Source: Dyella sp. S184 (GTDB taxonomy: Bacteria > Pseudomonadota > Gammaproteobacteria > Xanthomonadales > Rhodanobacteraceae). Taken from it: 64,000 nt of DNA. The stretch spans positions 157,662-221,661 of the forward strand of contig NZ_LMUE01000017.1 in the NCBI RefSeq assembly GCF_009766065.1, read 5' to 3'. Within the stretch, counting starts at the first letter, position 1. Each line of letters opens with the position of its first letter. A program made the translations under genes and the position numbers. The notes below the pieces were generated by a model. The model was not told where the DNA came from. It made no database searches and worked only from the letters and a program-made list of their open reading frames with translations. Of the stretch, positions 16,073 through 25,267 are shown in pieces.

Positions 16073-19000
16073 CGCGATCTTTCACTTCTGCTTCCAGAAG
16101 CGCGTGTTGTTCATTGTCGTGACGATCCTCGTCGCGTGCTTCGGCTATTACTCCTGGACCCAGCTGGCGATCGAGGCCTATCCGGAACTGAGCGACGTCA
16201 CTGCCCAGGTCACCACCCAGGTGCCGGGCTTGGCCGCCGAGGAAATCGAACAGGAAATCACCACCCCGTTGGAACGTGGCTTGGCTGGCACGCCTGGGCT
16301 GGTGAGCATGCGCTCGAGCAGCACGTTCGGCCTGTCGCTGATCACGCTGGTATTCAAGGATGGCGCCGAGGATTACTGGGAACGCCAGCGCATCATGGAG
16401 CGGATCGGCCAGGTCACGCTGCCGCCCGGGATCACGCCTGGTCTCGATCCCGTATCCGGGCCTGCCGGTGAGATTTATCGCTACACGCTGGAGTCCAGCA
16501 GCAAGAACCTGATGCAGCTGTCGGAACTGCAGAACTGGGTGATCGTGCCCGCGCTGGAACAGATCCCCGGCGTTGCCAACGTCGATATCTTCGGCGGCTT
16601 CACCAAGGAGTTCCAACTGCAACTGGATCCGGCCCAGTTGCTGCATTACGGCGTCAGCGTGAGCCAGGTCAGCAGCGCGATTTCGGCCAATACCGCGAAC
16701 GCGGGCGGCGGCCGCATCACCCGGGGCGAGCAGTCCTACATCGTGCGTGGCATCGGTATGGTGCACACGCTGAAGGATCTGGGCGACATCGTGGTCATCC
16801 AGACCAATGGCGTGCCGGTGTTCGTGCGCGATCTGGGCAAATTGCAGTACGGCCATCAGGTGCGCGAAGGCATCCTCGGCAAGGACAACAACCCCGACAC
16901 GATCGAGGGCATCGTCGACCTGCTCAAGTACGAGAACCCGTCGCGCGTGCTCGAAAGCATCCACGCCAGGGTGGCTGAACTCAACAAGCAGTTCGCCGCG
17001 CAGGACGTGCGCATCGTGCCGTACATCGATCGCGACGACCTGGTCAACGCGACCAAGGAAAAAGTCTTCCACACGGTGATGGAGGGCGTCGGCCTGGTCT
17101 GCATCGTGCTGATCCTGTTCCTCGGCAGCCCGCGTTCGGCGCTGGTGGCGGCGGTGGCGATCCCGATGTCGCTGGTCACCGTGTTCATCCTGATGCAGTT
17201 CACCCGGATGCCGGCGAACCTGTTCTCGCTGGGCGCGATCGACTTCGGCGTGATCGTCGACGGCACCATCGTGGTGATGGAGGCGATCCTGCGCCGGCGC
17301 GAGGAGAAACCCAACGAAGTGCTCACCGAAGACGATGTGATGACGGTGACCAAACACGTCGGCCGCTCGATCTTCTTCGCCACGCTGATCATCATCACCG
17401 CCTACCTGCCGTTGTTCGCATTCGAACATGCCGAAGGCAAGCTTTTCCGCCCGATGGCGTTCACCGTGGGCTATGCCTTGCTGGCCGCGTTGCTGTGCAC
17501 GGTCACCCTGACGCCCGGGCTGGCCTATATCGCATTGCGCAAGCCGCGCAAGCTGTTCCACAACAAGCCACTGGAGCGGCTGCAGGCGGCTTACCGCATC
17601 AGCCTGGGCCGGCTGCTGCACAAGCTGCCGGTGGTTTATACGGTGGCGGGCGTGGCGCTGCTCAGCGTGGTGTTGCTGGGTGCGACGATCGGGCGCGAAT
17701 TCCTGCCCGACCTGGATGAGGGTTCACTGTGGCTGCAGGTGCAGATGCCGACCGGGCTGTCGCTGGATAAAGCCAGTGCGATGACGGCCGAGCTGCGCCG
17801 CGCCGTGCGCGAATTTCCGGAAGTCTCCTACGTGGTGACCCAGCTCGGCCGCAACGATACCGGCACCGATCCGTGGACGCCGTCGCACGTCGAGTCAGCG
17901 GTGGGCCTCAAGCCCTATGGCAGCTGGACGAACGGCGAGACCAAGGCGGAGTTCCTGCGCAAGTTCAACGCGCGGATGCAGCAGATTCCCGGCATCAGCG
18001 TGGGCATCAGCCAGCCGATCGTGGATGGCGAGAACGACATGGTTGGCGGTGCGCACAGTCCGCTGGTGCTTCGTATCTATGGTGACGATTTCAAGGAACT
18101 GCGCCGCATCGGTGGCCAGATCGTCGACGTGCTCCGGAATGTGCGCGGCACGGCGGATGCGTCGATCTTCCAGGAGCCGCCTATCCCGCAACTGGCGATC
18201 GAGGCGGACCGCGACGCGGCGGCACGCTATGGCATCAACATCGCCGATATCAGCAACCTGATCCAGACCGCGATCGGCGGCACACCGATCACCCAGGTCT
18301 ATGTGGGCGATCGCGTCTATAACGTGACTGCGCGCGTGTCGAACGAAGTGGCCAACAATATCGAGGCGATCGGCCAGCTGCCACTTACCGCGGCCAACGG
18401 CGCCCAGGTGCCGCTCAAGCTGGTCGCACATATCAGCCTGAAGACCGGCGAGAGCACGATCTCACACGAACAGGACCATCGCGAGTTGACCATCCGCATC
18501 GACAACCGTGACCGTGCGTTGTCGGAGTACCTGGCCGACGCCCAACAGCAGATCGACGCGAAGGTGCACTACGACAAACAGGATTATCGGCTGGAATGGG
18601 CCGGCAATTTCCAGAATGCGCAGCGCGCGCAGGCGCGCCTGATCGTGGTGCTTGGCATGGTACTGGCGATCATGGCCGTGCTGCTGTTCGCCGAGTTCGG
18701 CAAGCTGCATCAGGCCGTGCTGGTGCTGGCCGTGGTGCCGCTGGCTGCCGTGGGTGGCCTGATTTCGCTGCATCTGCGCGGCGAGACGCTGAACATCGCC
18801 ACGGCCGTGGGCTTCATTGCCCTGTTCGGTGTGGCGGTGCAAAACGGCATCATCATGGTGTCGAACATCAATCGTGTGCGAAAGGAAGGCCTGACGCTGG
18901 CAGAGGCGGTGCTGGCCGGCGCCACCGAGCGCTTCCGCCCGGTATTGATGACGGCGACCGTGGCCAGCGTGGGCATGCTGCCGGCTGCGATGGCCACTGG

Positions 19001-19160
19001 CATCGGTACGGACGTGCAGCGCGGCCTGGCCACCGTGGTGGTAGGTGGCCTGCCGATTGCCACCTTGCTTACGCTGTACATCCTGCCCAGCTTCTATTTC
19101 GCGATCGAGCGCTTCATCGAGAGGCACCGCGGTCACGCGCCGTCGGCGAGGGACATCTGA
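16065..19160 (+). CDS. efflux RND transporter permease, heavy-metal (HME/CzcA-like) type
   Basis: Proton-driven inner-membrane pump of 1031 residues with twelve helices and two large periplasmic loops. It fits the HME group: DFGVIVDGTIVVME at 393-406 reproduces the Asp-x6-Asp-x7-Glu spacing of the CzcA proton relay (Asp393, Asp399, Glu406). The N-terminus MINAIFHFCFQKRVLF and ATAVGFIALFGVAVQNGIIM near 930 are also family-typical. The substrate cannot be read from the sequence; no methionine cluster like that of CusA is obvious and no metal regulator lies beside the operon. It overlaps the adaptor gene and is followed after 2 bp by the outer-membrane factor, so the three form a complete tripartite pump. 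Confidence 0.92.
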   Translation: MINAIFHFCFQKRVLFIVVTILVACFGYYSWTQLAIEAYPELSDVTAQVTTQVPGLAAEEIEQEITTPLERGLAGTPGLVSMRSSSTFGLSLITLVFKDGAEDYWERQRIMERIGQVTLPPGITPGLDPVSGPAGEIYRYTLESSSKNLMQLSELQNWVIVPALEQIPGVANVDIFGGFTKEFQLQLDPAQLLHYGVSVSQVSSAISANTANAGGGRITRGEQSYIVRGIGMVHTLKDLGDIVVIQTNGVPVFVRDLGKLQYGHQVREGILGKDNNPDTIEGIVDLLKYENPSRVLESIHARVAELNKQFAAQDVRIVPYIDRDDLVNATKEKVFHTVMEGVGLVCIVLILFLGSPRSALVAAVAIPMSLVTVFILMQFTRMPANLFSLGAIDFGVIVDGTIVVMEAILRRREEKPNEVLTEDDVMTVTKHVGRSIFFATLIIITAYLPLFAFEHAEGKLFRPMAFTVGYALLAALLCTVTLTPGLAYIALRKPRKLFHNKPLERLQAAYRISLGRLLHKLPVVYTVAGVALLSVVLLGATIGREFLPDLDEGSLWLQVQMPTGLSLDKASAMTAELRRAVREFPEVSYVVTQLGRNDTGTDPWTPSHVESAVGLKPYGSWTNGETKAEFLRKFNARMQQIPGISVGISQPIVDGENDMVGGAHSPLVLRIYGDDFKELRRIGGQIVDVLRNVRGTADASIFQEPPIPQLAIEADRDAAARYGINIADISNLIQTAIGGTPITQVYVGDRVYNVTARVSNEVANNIEAIGQLPLTAANGAQVPLKLVAHISLKTGESTISHEQDHRELTIRIDNRDRALSEYLADAQQQIDAKVHYDKQDYRLEWAGNFQNAQRAQARLIVVLGMVLAIMAVLLFAEFGKLHQAVLVLAVVPLAAVGGLISLHLRGETLNIATAVGFIALFGVAVQNGIIMVSNINRVRKEGLTLAEAVLAGATERFRPVLMTATVASVGMLPAAMATGIGTDVQRGLATVVVGGLPIATLLTLYILPSFYFAIERFIERHRGHAPSARDI

Positions 19161-19162
19161 CC

Positions 19163-20665
19163 ATGCATGCTTTCCACAAAATCACCCCGTGGCGCGCTGG
19201 CAACATGCTGCTCGGTCTTGGCATCGGCCTGCTGCTCAGCGCATGCGCGGTCGGACCGGATTACCAGCGTCCGGCGGCACCTGCCGCCCATGACTATGCG
19301 CCGACGGCAACACCGCAGGCGACCGTTTCCACGACGGGGCCGGGCGGCAACGCGCAGCAGTTCGTGCAGACGATGGACATTCCGGGTCAGTGGTGGACGC
19401 TGTTCCATTCGGAACCGCTGAATGCGCTGATCGACGATGCACTGAAGCACAATGCCGACGCCGATGCGGCGCAGGCGGCGTTGCAGGCGGCGTGGGAAAA
19501 CGTGCGCGCGCAGCGCGGCGCGTATTTCCCCAGCGTCGATGCCAGCGTCAATCCGACCCGGCAGAAAACCGGCAACGTGCTGTCCAGCAACGTCGCTTCG
19601 AACAGCACGCTGTACAACCTCACCACGGCGCAACTCAGTATTTCGTACTCGCCAGATCTGTGGGGTGGCAACCGCCGCCAGGTGGAATCGCTGGTGGCGC
19701 AGGCGAATGCCCAGCGCTTCCAGCTGGAGGCGACCTATCTCACGCTGACGACCAACCTGGTCAACGCGGCGATCGAGGAAGCCTCATTGCGCGCGCAGAT
19801 CGACGCCACCCACAGGATCATCGCGGACCAGGAAAAGATCATGGCGACGCTGCTGCGCCAGCAGACGCTCGGTGATGCACCCGAGGCTGCCGTCGCCGCA
19901 CAGCAGGCGGCGCTGGAACAGAGCCGTGCCACACTGCCACCGCTGGAGAAACAGCTTGCGCAGCAACGCGATCTGCTTGCCGCGCTCAGCGGACGCATGC
20001 CGAGCGACACCATCGATGCCCGCTTCACGCTGGATGCGCTGCAGTTGCCGGCCGAGCTGCCGCTGAGCCTGCCGGCACGCCTGGTCGAACAGCGTCCCGA
20101 CGTGCGCATGGCCGACGAGCAGCTGCATGCGGCCAGCGCACAGGTCGGTGTGGCGATCGCCAACCGGCTGCCAAACGTGCAGATCACCGCGAACATCGGC
20201 AGCGCGGCAGAGAGCGCGAGTTCCTTGCTGAGCACCGGTACCGGCTTCTGGAATATAGGCGCTGCGATCACCGCGCCGCTGTTCGATGGCGGCACGTTGA
20301 AGCACAAGCAGCGCGCGGCCGAGGCGACCTATCGGCAGAGCTCCGCGCAGTACCGCAGCACGGTGATCGATGCGGTGCAGAACGTGGCTGACGTGCTGCA
20401 CGCGGTGCAGTCCGATGCCGCGGCGCTGGCTTCAGCCGAACTGGCCGAACGGGCTGCTGCGCGCAGTCTGGCGATTGCGCAGCGGCAACTGGCGTTGGGT
20501 GATCTCAGCGAGATCGCCATGCTGAATGCCGAACAGACCTGGCGGCAGGCCGAGATCAGCCTCGCGCAAGCGCGTGCGAACCGTTATGCCGATACCGTGG
20601 CATTGTTCCAGGCGCTCGGCGGTGGCTGGTGGAATCGGCATGACGTGGCGGCGCCGTCGTCATGA
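19163..20665 (+). CDS. outer-membrane factor lipoprotein of RND efflux system (NodT family)
   Basis: TolC-like trimeric channel carrying effluxed substrate across the outer membrane. ATG 19163 is 2 bp after the pump stop and gives 500 residues; the frame is open upstream inside the pump gene but that part is a shadow. The lipobox is LLSAC followed by AVGPDYQRP, the hallmark start of NodT/OprM-type lipoproteins. Two repeated outer-membrane efflux domains follow, with LPAELPLSLPARLVEQRPDV at the junction region near residue 300 and a C-terminal coiled-coil half rich in Ala/Gln. It completes the operon. Confidence 0.93.
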   Translation: MHAFHKITPWRAGNMLLGLGIGLLLSACAVGPDYQRPAAPAAHDYAPTATPQATVSTTGPGGNAQQFVQTMDIPGQWWTLFHSEPLNALIDDALKHNADADAAQAALQAAWENVRAQRGAYFPSVDASVNPTRQKTGNVLSSNVASNSTLYNLTTAQLSISYSPDLWGGNRRQVESLVAQANAQRFQLEATYLTLTTNLVNAAIEEASLRAQIDATHRIIADQEKIMATLLRQQTLGDAPEAAVAAQQAALEQSRATLPPLEKQLAQQRDLLAALSGRMPSDTIDARFTLDALQLPAELPLSLPARLVEQRPDVRMADEQLHAASAQVGVAIANRLPNVQITANIGSAAESASSLLSTGTGFWNIGAAITAPLFDGGTLKHKQRAAEATYRQSSAQYRSTVIDAVQNVADVLHAVQSDAAALASAELAERAAARSLAIAQRQLALGDLSEIAMLNAEQTWRQAEISLAQARANRYADTVALFQALGGGWWNRHDVAAPSS

Positions 20666-20687
20666 TCCGTGATGCCACCGTGCCGGT

Positions 20688-21308
20688 TCAGTCAGGGGTG
20701 CGGTGCGCGTGGTGCCGATGCCGCCACCACAGCACCAGCCCGGCCAATACGACCAGGCCGACGAGCGCCCACAGGCTGCCCTGGCCGCGGCGCACCCATT
20801 TCATCAGCCACTCGTGGTTGTCGGCGCCGAAATAGCCGAGATATACCCAGAACGGCACGCTGATCAGCGCGGCCAATCCGTCGATCAGCAGGAAGCGCGT
20901 AAACGACACGCGATGACTGGTGCCGGCGGTGATGTAGACGGTGGTGCGCATGCCGGGCAGGAAGCGCGCGATGAACAGCATGCGATTGCCGTAGCGCACG
21001 AATTTTTCCTGCACCATCGCATAGCGCTTGGGCGTGAGTATGCGTGCCACCAGCCGCCACTTCAGCATGCGCGCGCCGTAATGATGGCCGAGCAGGAAGA
21101 TCGCGGAATCACCCAGCAGCACGCCAAACATTGCCAGCGCGAACATGCCGTGCACATTGACGTAGCCAAGTCCGGCGATGACGCCGCCAGCGACCAGGGT
21201 GATGTCCTCCGGTAACGGCAGGCCCGCGCCGCAGATCATCAACGCGATGAACACCGCGAGGTAACCGTTCTCGGCGAAGATCGTGATCAATCGTTCAAGC
21301 AGATCCAT
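20688..21308 (-). CDS. DedA family membrane protein
   Basis: A 206-residue inner-membrane protein of the DedA/VTT family. Several DedA proteins act in undecaprenyl phosphate or phospholipid flipping and affect proton-motive force and cell-envelope homeostasis. Family motifs are present: GLPLPEDITLVAGG near the N-terminus (the Glu/Asp reentrant region) and the FIARFLPGMRTTVYITAG segment (F/Y-x-A-R-F-x-P-G-x-R). It lies on the minus strand, converging with the efflux operon (22 bp apart), and 132 bp downstream of dnaG, where rpoD is usually found in related bacteria. Confidence 0.92.
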   Translation of the reverse strand: MDLLERLITIFAENGYLAVFIALMICGAGLPLPEDITLVAGGVIAGLGYVNVHGMFALAMFGVLLGDSAIFLLGHHYGARMLKWRLVARILTPKRYAMVQEKFVRYGNRMLFIARFLPGMRTTVYITAGTSHRVSFTRFLLIDGLAALISVPFWVYLGYFGADNHEWLMKWVRRGQGSLWALVGLVVLAGLVLWWRHRHHAHRTPD

Positions 21309-21440
21309 CGATATCCTTGCGCTTCATGCGAACCCGCATTGTGGCAACGGGGCATGATCCCATAGTCGGGTTGTTGTTGATGTGCAACGACTCTGCATGA
21401 GCCGGCAGCGATGAGTCGACCTGCACTGCAGCATCAACAT

Positions 21441-23177
21441 TCAGGCTGAAGTGACCGGTGGCCGGCCACGCGCCGCCAACAGCTCGCGCAGTTCGGCTTT
21501 TTCGGCGCTGTCCAGCGGGCCCTGGCTCATCTTGGCGTGCAGTGCCTCGCGTCGCAGCGTGATGGCCTGTTCTTCCATCCGGGCCAGCGCTTCGAAGAAT
21601 TCGATGCGCTGGAGTTCCGGTTCACCCACCGACATCGCTGCCATCAACTTCTGCAGCGACGGGTACTCCGGCCGTTCGGCGAAATGCTCGACCAGCATGG
21701 CCGGATTGATACCGGGACGTGAGCGGGCGATGTCGAGCAGTTCGGCAAGCAGTTCCACGCCCGGCTTGTCCAGGCGCAGGAAGCGGTACGGCCTTTCCAC
21801 CTGATCGGCCACGCCCGGCTGCGCCAGCAGCAACGAGATCGCGCTGCGCACCAGGCTGCGCTGCACGGCGACCGGTCGTTGCACCGCGCGATGCGTGGCG
21901 GGGTCGGCCTGCAATACCGCACGGGCGCCACTGCGTCGCTCCAGCTCCTGTGCCATCAGGTCACGGAACGCGCCATCGGGCAGTTTCGCGATCAGCGGGC
22001 GGGCGCGTTCGGCCAGTCGCGCGCGACCATCGAGACTGCCCATTTCCACATCGTGCGACAGCTCGTTGAAGAAGTAGTCCGACAACGGCATCGCTTGCTT
22101 GATGCGCTGCTCGAAGCCGTCCTTGCCCTCCTTGCGCACCAGCGAATCGGGATCCTCGCCATCGGGCAGGAACAGGAAGTACGCCTGGCGGCCGTCGCGC
22201 AGTCGCGGGAGGGCGGACTCCAGCGCCTTCCATGCCGCGGCACGGCCGGCGCGGTCGCCATCGAAGCAGAACACCACGTCCGGCGCAGCGCGGAACAGCA
22301 CCTCGGTGTGCTCCGGCGTGGTCGCCGTGCCCAGCGTGGCCACCGCGATCGGCAGGCCGGCCTGATGCAACGCGATCACGTCCATGTAGCCCTCGACCAC
22401 CATGATCCGCGTCAGATTCGCATTGGCTTGTTTCACCTGCCACAGCGCGAACAACTCACGCCCTTTGTGGAACAGCGGTGTCTCGGGCGAATTCAGATAT
22501 TTCGGCGACTGCTCCGAACTTAAAACTCTTCCACCGAATGCGATCACCCGGCCGCGGCGGTCGAGGATCGGGAACATCAGCCGCTCGCGGAAGCGGTCGT
22601 ACTTGCTGCCACGCTCGCTGCTGGCGACCATGCCGGCCTCGTTGAGCAGCTGCATGCGCCGCTCGCTGCTGCCCAGTGCCTTGATCACACCGTCATAGCC
22701 GGCCGGCGCCCAGCCGAGCCGGAACTGCTTGATGGTTTCCGCGTCCAGCCCGCGTTTCTTGCAGTACGCCTGCGCCTCGGCACTGCGCGGCAGCTCGCCC
22801 TCATACCAGCCGGCGGCCGCATCCAGCAGCGCGTACAGGTCGGTCTTGTCCTCGCGCGGTGCGGCCTCGCGACCGCCTTCGCGTGGCACTTTCAAGCCGA
22901 CCGTCTGCGCCAGTTCCTCGACCGCGTCGGGAAACTCCAGCCGCTCGTAGTCCATCAGAAACTTCACCGCGCTGCCGTGCGCGCCGCAACCGAAGCAGTG
23001 GAAGAACTGCTTGGCCGGGCTGACGTAAAACGACGGCGAACGCTCGTTGTGGAACGGGCAGCAGGCAGTCCATTCGCGCCCGGCCTTCTTCAGCGGCACG
23101 CGCCGCTCGATCACGTCGACGATGTCGACGCGGGCAAGCAGTTCATCGATGAAACTGTCGGGAATCAGGCCGCGCAT
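21441..23177 (-). CDS. dnaG: DNA primase
   Basis: Synthesises RNA primers for DNA replication. The 578-residue protein has the zinc-binding domain with Cys40, His43, Cys61 and Cys64 (CPFHNERSPSF and FHCFGCGAHG), the catalytic core, then a TOPRIM domain with VVEGYMDVIALHQAG and FCFDGDRAGRAAAW supplying the acidic metal ligands. A C-terminal helicase-binding domain follows. The start MRGLIPDSFIDELLARVDIV is the usual DnaG N-terminus. It lies in the same orientation as rpsU and yqeY further upstream, but a divergent GNAT gene separates them and rpoD does not follow. Confidence 0.97.
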   Translation of the reverse strand: MRGLIPDSFIDELLARVDIVDVIERRVPLKKAGREWTACCPFHNERSPSFYVSPAKQFFHCFGCGAHGSAVKFLMDYERLEFPDAVEELAQTVGLKVPREGGREAAPREDKTDLYALLDAAAGWYEGELPRSAEAQAYCKKRGLDAETIKQFRLGWAPAGYDGVIKALGSSERRMQLLNEAGMVASSERGSKYDRFRERLMFPILDRRGRVIAFGGRVLSSEQSPKYLNSPETPLFHKGRELFALWQVKQANANLTRIMVVEGYMDVIALHQAGLPIAVATLGTATTPEHTEVLFRAAPDVVFCFDGDRAGRAAAWKALESALPRLRDGRQAYFLFLPDGEDPDSLVRKEGKDGFEQRIKQAMPLSDYFFNELSHDVEMGSLDGRARLAERARPLIAKLPDGAFRDLMAQELERRSGARAVLQADPATHRAVQRPVAVQRSLVRSAISLLLAQPGVADQVERPYRFLRLDKPGVELLAELLDIARSRPGINPAMLVEHFAERPEYPSLQKLMAAMSVGEPELQRIEFFEALARMEEQAITLRREALHAKMSQGPLDSAEKAELRELLAARGRPPVTSA

Positions 23178-23330
23178 AAGCGCCCTAGTTTAGGGCCTGC
23201 ACCGCGGCGACGGGGGCGAGTCGGCCAATGCAGTGGGCAACCCGGCCAATCTGCCGGTGCGGGACCGTACTCGCGTGTTCGTCAAGCTAGCATCCCGGAC
23301 AACTCCCGGTTGCTCATTATGAGGTCCCTG

Positions 23331-23975
23331 ATGCATCAGGCTGGACATAAAGCGGTGCAGTTTCGGCCGGCAGCACCGGAGGATGCGCTGCAGGCGGTAC
23401 CGCTGATGCACAGCTCCGGTCCGGCGGCGTTCGATTACGTTTTCGCCGTACCGGGATATAGCGATGCGCAGGCGTTCCTGCGCCAGGCATTCACCGACGG
23501 TGCCGGTGAGTTTGGCTGGCGCAATCATGTGGTGGGTGAATTGGATGGCGCAGTGGTGGCGGTCGGCGCTGGCTATGGTGGCGCCACGAAATGGCCGTTC
23601 ACGCTGGCGGCAGCGCGCCAGATCCTCGGTCATTACGGCTGGCGCCATGCGACCGGGGTGATCGCGCGTGGCCTGAGGGTGGAGTCGGTGATCCCGCCAC
23701 CGACTGGCGCCATGCATTATCTGGCACATCTGGCGGTGAGCCCGTCATGGCGCGGCCATGGCTTCGGCTCGGCCCTGGTCGGCCACCTGCTCGATACGAC
23801 GCGGGCTGCCCCTCGGGATCCGGTGATACTGGATGTGGCGACGACCAACCCGGATGCCCAGCGGCTATACCAGCGACTGGGCTTCGAGGTCACCGGCGAA
23901 CGCCGCTCGACGCTTGCCAATCGGCAGGGGCGGGTACCGGATCACCGGCGCATGCAATGGCGTGCGCCGGCCTGA
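23331..23975 (+). CDS. GNAT family N-acetyltransferase
   Basis: A 214-residue acetyltransferase-fold protein. The acetyl-CoA binding motif A region is visible as LAVSPSWRGHGFGSALVGHL (about 127-146), and NPDAQRLYQRLGFEVTGERR near the C-terminus is the usual motif B end. I chose ATG 23331 because GAGG at 23321-23324 gives 6-nt spacing; an ATG at 23319 lies just upstream. The N-terminal part (VQFRPAAPEDALQAVPLMHS) is a typical GNAT beginning. The substrate is unknown. It is divergent from dnaG and interrupts the rpsU-yqeY-dnaG grouping. Confidence 0.85.
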   Translation: MHQAGHKAVQFRPAAPEDALQAVPLMHSSGPAAFDYVFAVPGYSDAQAFLRQAFTDGAGEFGWRNHVVGELDGAVVAVGAGYGGATKWPFTLAAARQILGHYGWRHATGVIARGLRVESVIPPPTGAMHYLAHLAVSPSWRGHGFGSALVGHLLDTTRAAPRDPVILDVATTNPDAQRLYQRLGFEVTGERRSTLANRQGRVPDHRRMQWRAPA

Positions 23976-23991
23976 TGACGACAATTCGTCG

Positions 23992-24162
23992 TCAGAAAAG
24001 GTGGATCACGCCGATCACCGCCAGCACGGCCAGCAGGAACAGGATCACGAAGCACGCAAACAACACCTTGGCGATGGTTGCCGTGGCGCCGGAGATTCCA
24101 CCGAAACCGAGCCAGCCGCTGACCAGCGAGACGATGGCGAAAATGATGGCCCACTTGATCAT
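23992..24162 (-). CDS. DUF1328 family small membrane protein
   Basis: A 56-residue protein, [20 protein letters not shown], with two hydrophobic helices and a Gly/Ala-rich hinge ([12 protein letters not shown]). This is the DUF1328/YtjA pattern, found in many proteobacteria and often associated with stress-induced expression. ATG 24162 has a good ribosome site (AGGAG on the minus strand). Function unknown. It converges with the GNAT gene, 16 bp away. Confidence 0.88.
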   Translation of the reverse strand: MIKWAIIFAIVSLVSGWLGFGGISGATATIAKVLFACFVILFLLAVLAVIGVIHLF

Positions 24163-24316
24163 GCGTTTCTCCTGCGGCGATGAGCGGCTGCGCGGCAGGA
24201 AGATTGCCCGGCAAGCCAAGTGCGCTTTTGTAACGGGCTGGATGTGAACGGGATGCATCGCCGGCTTGTGGCGGTACTGGCGGTGATCCTGCCGACAGCA
24301 AGAACCGGTGGAAGCC

Positions 24317-24763
24317 TCAACCGGCCAGCTTTGCCTTGATCTTGCCGGACACCACGGCCATGTCGGCGCGGCCGGCGGCCTTTTCCTTCACCGCGGCGAC
24401 CACCTTGCCCATGTCGCGGGCCGAGCTGGCGCCGGTGTCGCTGATCGCGGCCGCGATCAAGGCGTCGATCTCCGCCTCGTTCAGCTTGCTCGGCAAGTAG
24501 GTTTCGATGACCACCATCTCGGCACGCTCGATCGCGGACAGATCCTCGCGGTGGGCGGCATCGAACTGGCTGACCGAGTCGCGCCGCTGCTTGAGCATCT
24601 TTTCCAGCGTGGCGAGGATCTGCACGTCATCCAGCTCGATCCGCTCGTCCACCTCGCGCTGCTTGATCGCGGCCAGCATCAGCCGGATCACCCCCAGCCG
24701 GTGCTTTTCGCCGCTGCGCATGGCGTTTTTCATGTCTTCGGTGAGCTGCTGCTTGAGCGTCAT
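24317..24763 (-). CDS. GatB/YqeY domain protein
   Basis: A 148-residue protein matching the YqeY family: [20 protein letters not shown] at the start, an [12 protein letters not shown] segment, and the helical GatB/YqeY tail with [18 protein letters not shown]. The family is related to the tRNA-binding tail of the amidotransferase subunit GatB, but its own function is unclear. ATG 24763 matches the family start; the frame stays open upstream without homology. It follows rpsU on the same strand, as in many beta- and gammaproteobacteria. Confidence 0.92.
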   Translation of the reverse strand: MTLKQQLTEDMKNAMRSGEKHRLGVIRLMLAAIKQREVDERIELDDVQILATLEKMLKQRRDSVSQFDAAHREDLSAIERAEMVVIETYLPSKLNEAEIDALIAAAISDTGASSARDMGKVVAAVKEKAAGRADMAVVSGKIKAKLAG

Positions 24764-24810
24764 GCCGGGAGCCTCGGGAGATAGGGGGAAATCCATGCTA
24801 CGGAAACGAC

Positions 24811-24843
24811 GAAGCCGGCGTTGTCCTGAGGGGACAACACCGG
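24811..24843 (-). terminator. hairpin between rpsU and yqeY
   Basis: GCCGGCGTTGTCC and GGACAACACCGGC flank a short GAGG-type loop, giving a strong stem with one mismatch. It lies in the 198-bp gap after rpsU on the minus strand. The downstream T content is poor, so it is more likely a partial terminator or mRNA-stability element that sets rpsU above yqeY than a full stop. Confidence 0.45.
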
Positions 24844-24961
24844 CCAGATCGAAGCCGAGTGCTTGCGGTGGCTGCGAGAACCCGCGCCGACCGCGTTTCC
24901 TGTGCATGCAGCGCCGGAGCGCTGCTGGATCCACCGACGAAGCGGCAGATCAGGGGGAAAC

Positions 24962-25177
24962 TCAGTACAGGCGGACTTTGCGCGAGACGTCACGCGACAG
25001 GCGACGCAGGTGACGCTTCACCGCGGCAGCGCGCTTGCGCTTGCGCTCCTGGGTCGGCTTCTCATAGAACTCACGCTTGCGCGTTTCAGCCAGGACGCCG
25101 GCCTTCTCGCAGGTACGCTTGAAACGACGCAGTGCAATCTCGAACGGCTCGTTCTCGCGAACTTTTACGTTGGGCAT
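24962..25177 (-). CDS. rpsU: 30S ribosomal protein S21
   Basis: A 71-residue, very basic protein of the small ribosomal subunit, needed for efficient translation initiation. The sequence [20 protein letters not shown] and the Lys/Arg-rich C-terminal half are characteristic, and the length is exactly that of S21 in gammaproteobacteria. ATG 25177 follows a promoter at 25238-25267 and is divergent from tsaD, the standard arrangement. Confidence 0.98.
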   Translation of the reverse strand: MPNVKVRENEPFEIALRRFKRTCEKAGVLAETRKREFYEKPTQERKRKRAAAVKRHLRRLSRDVSRKVRLY

Positions 25178-25237
25178 GGAAACTCCGAGTGGTAATCTGC
25201 CCGCATGTACGGGACTGTCAAATAGGGCGAGCCGCGA

Positions 25238-25267
25238 ATTATACCGTGGATATCACAGAATTTTCAA
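25238..25267 (-). promoter_or_regulatory. sigma70 promoter of rpsU
   Basis: Read on the minus strand: TTGAAA (25267-25262), an 18-bp spacer and TATAAT (25243-25238), a near-consensus promoter consistent with strong ribosomal-protein expression. It lies over the predicted tsaD start codon. A second TTGACA on the minus strand near 25217 has no good -10. Confidence 0.65.

Noticed and set aside
23182-23196. Small inverted repeat GCCCTA-GTT-TAGGGC just upstream of dnaG
   Set aside because: Only 6 bp per arm with no supporting promoter context; may be chance.
25212-25217. Second TTGACA on the minus strand upstream of rpsU
   Set aside because: No acceptable -10 at 16-18 bp; the TTGAAA/TATAAT pair at 25238-25267 is better.
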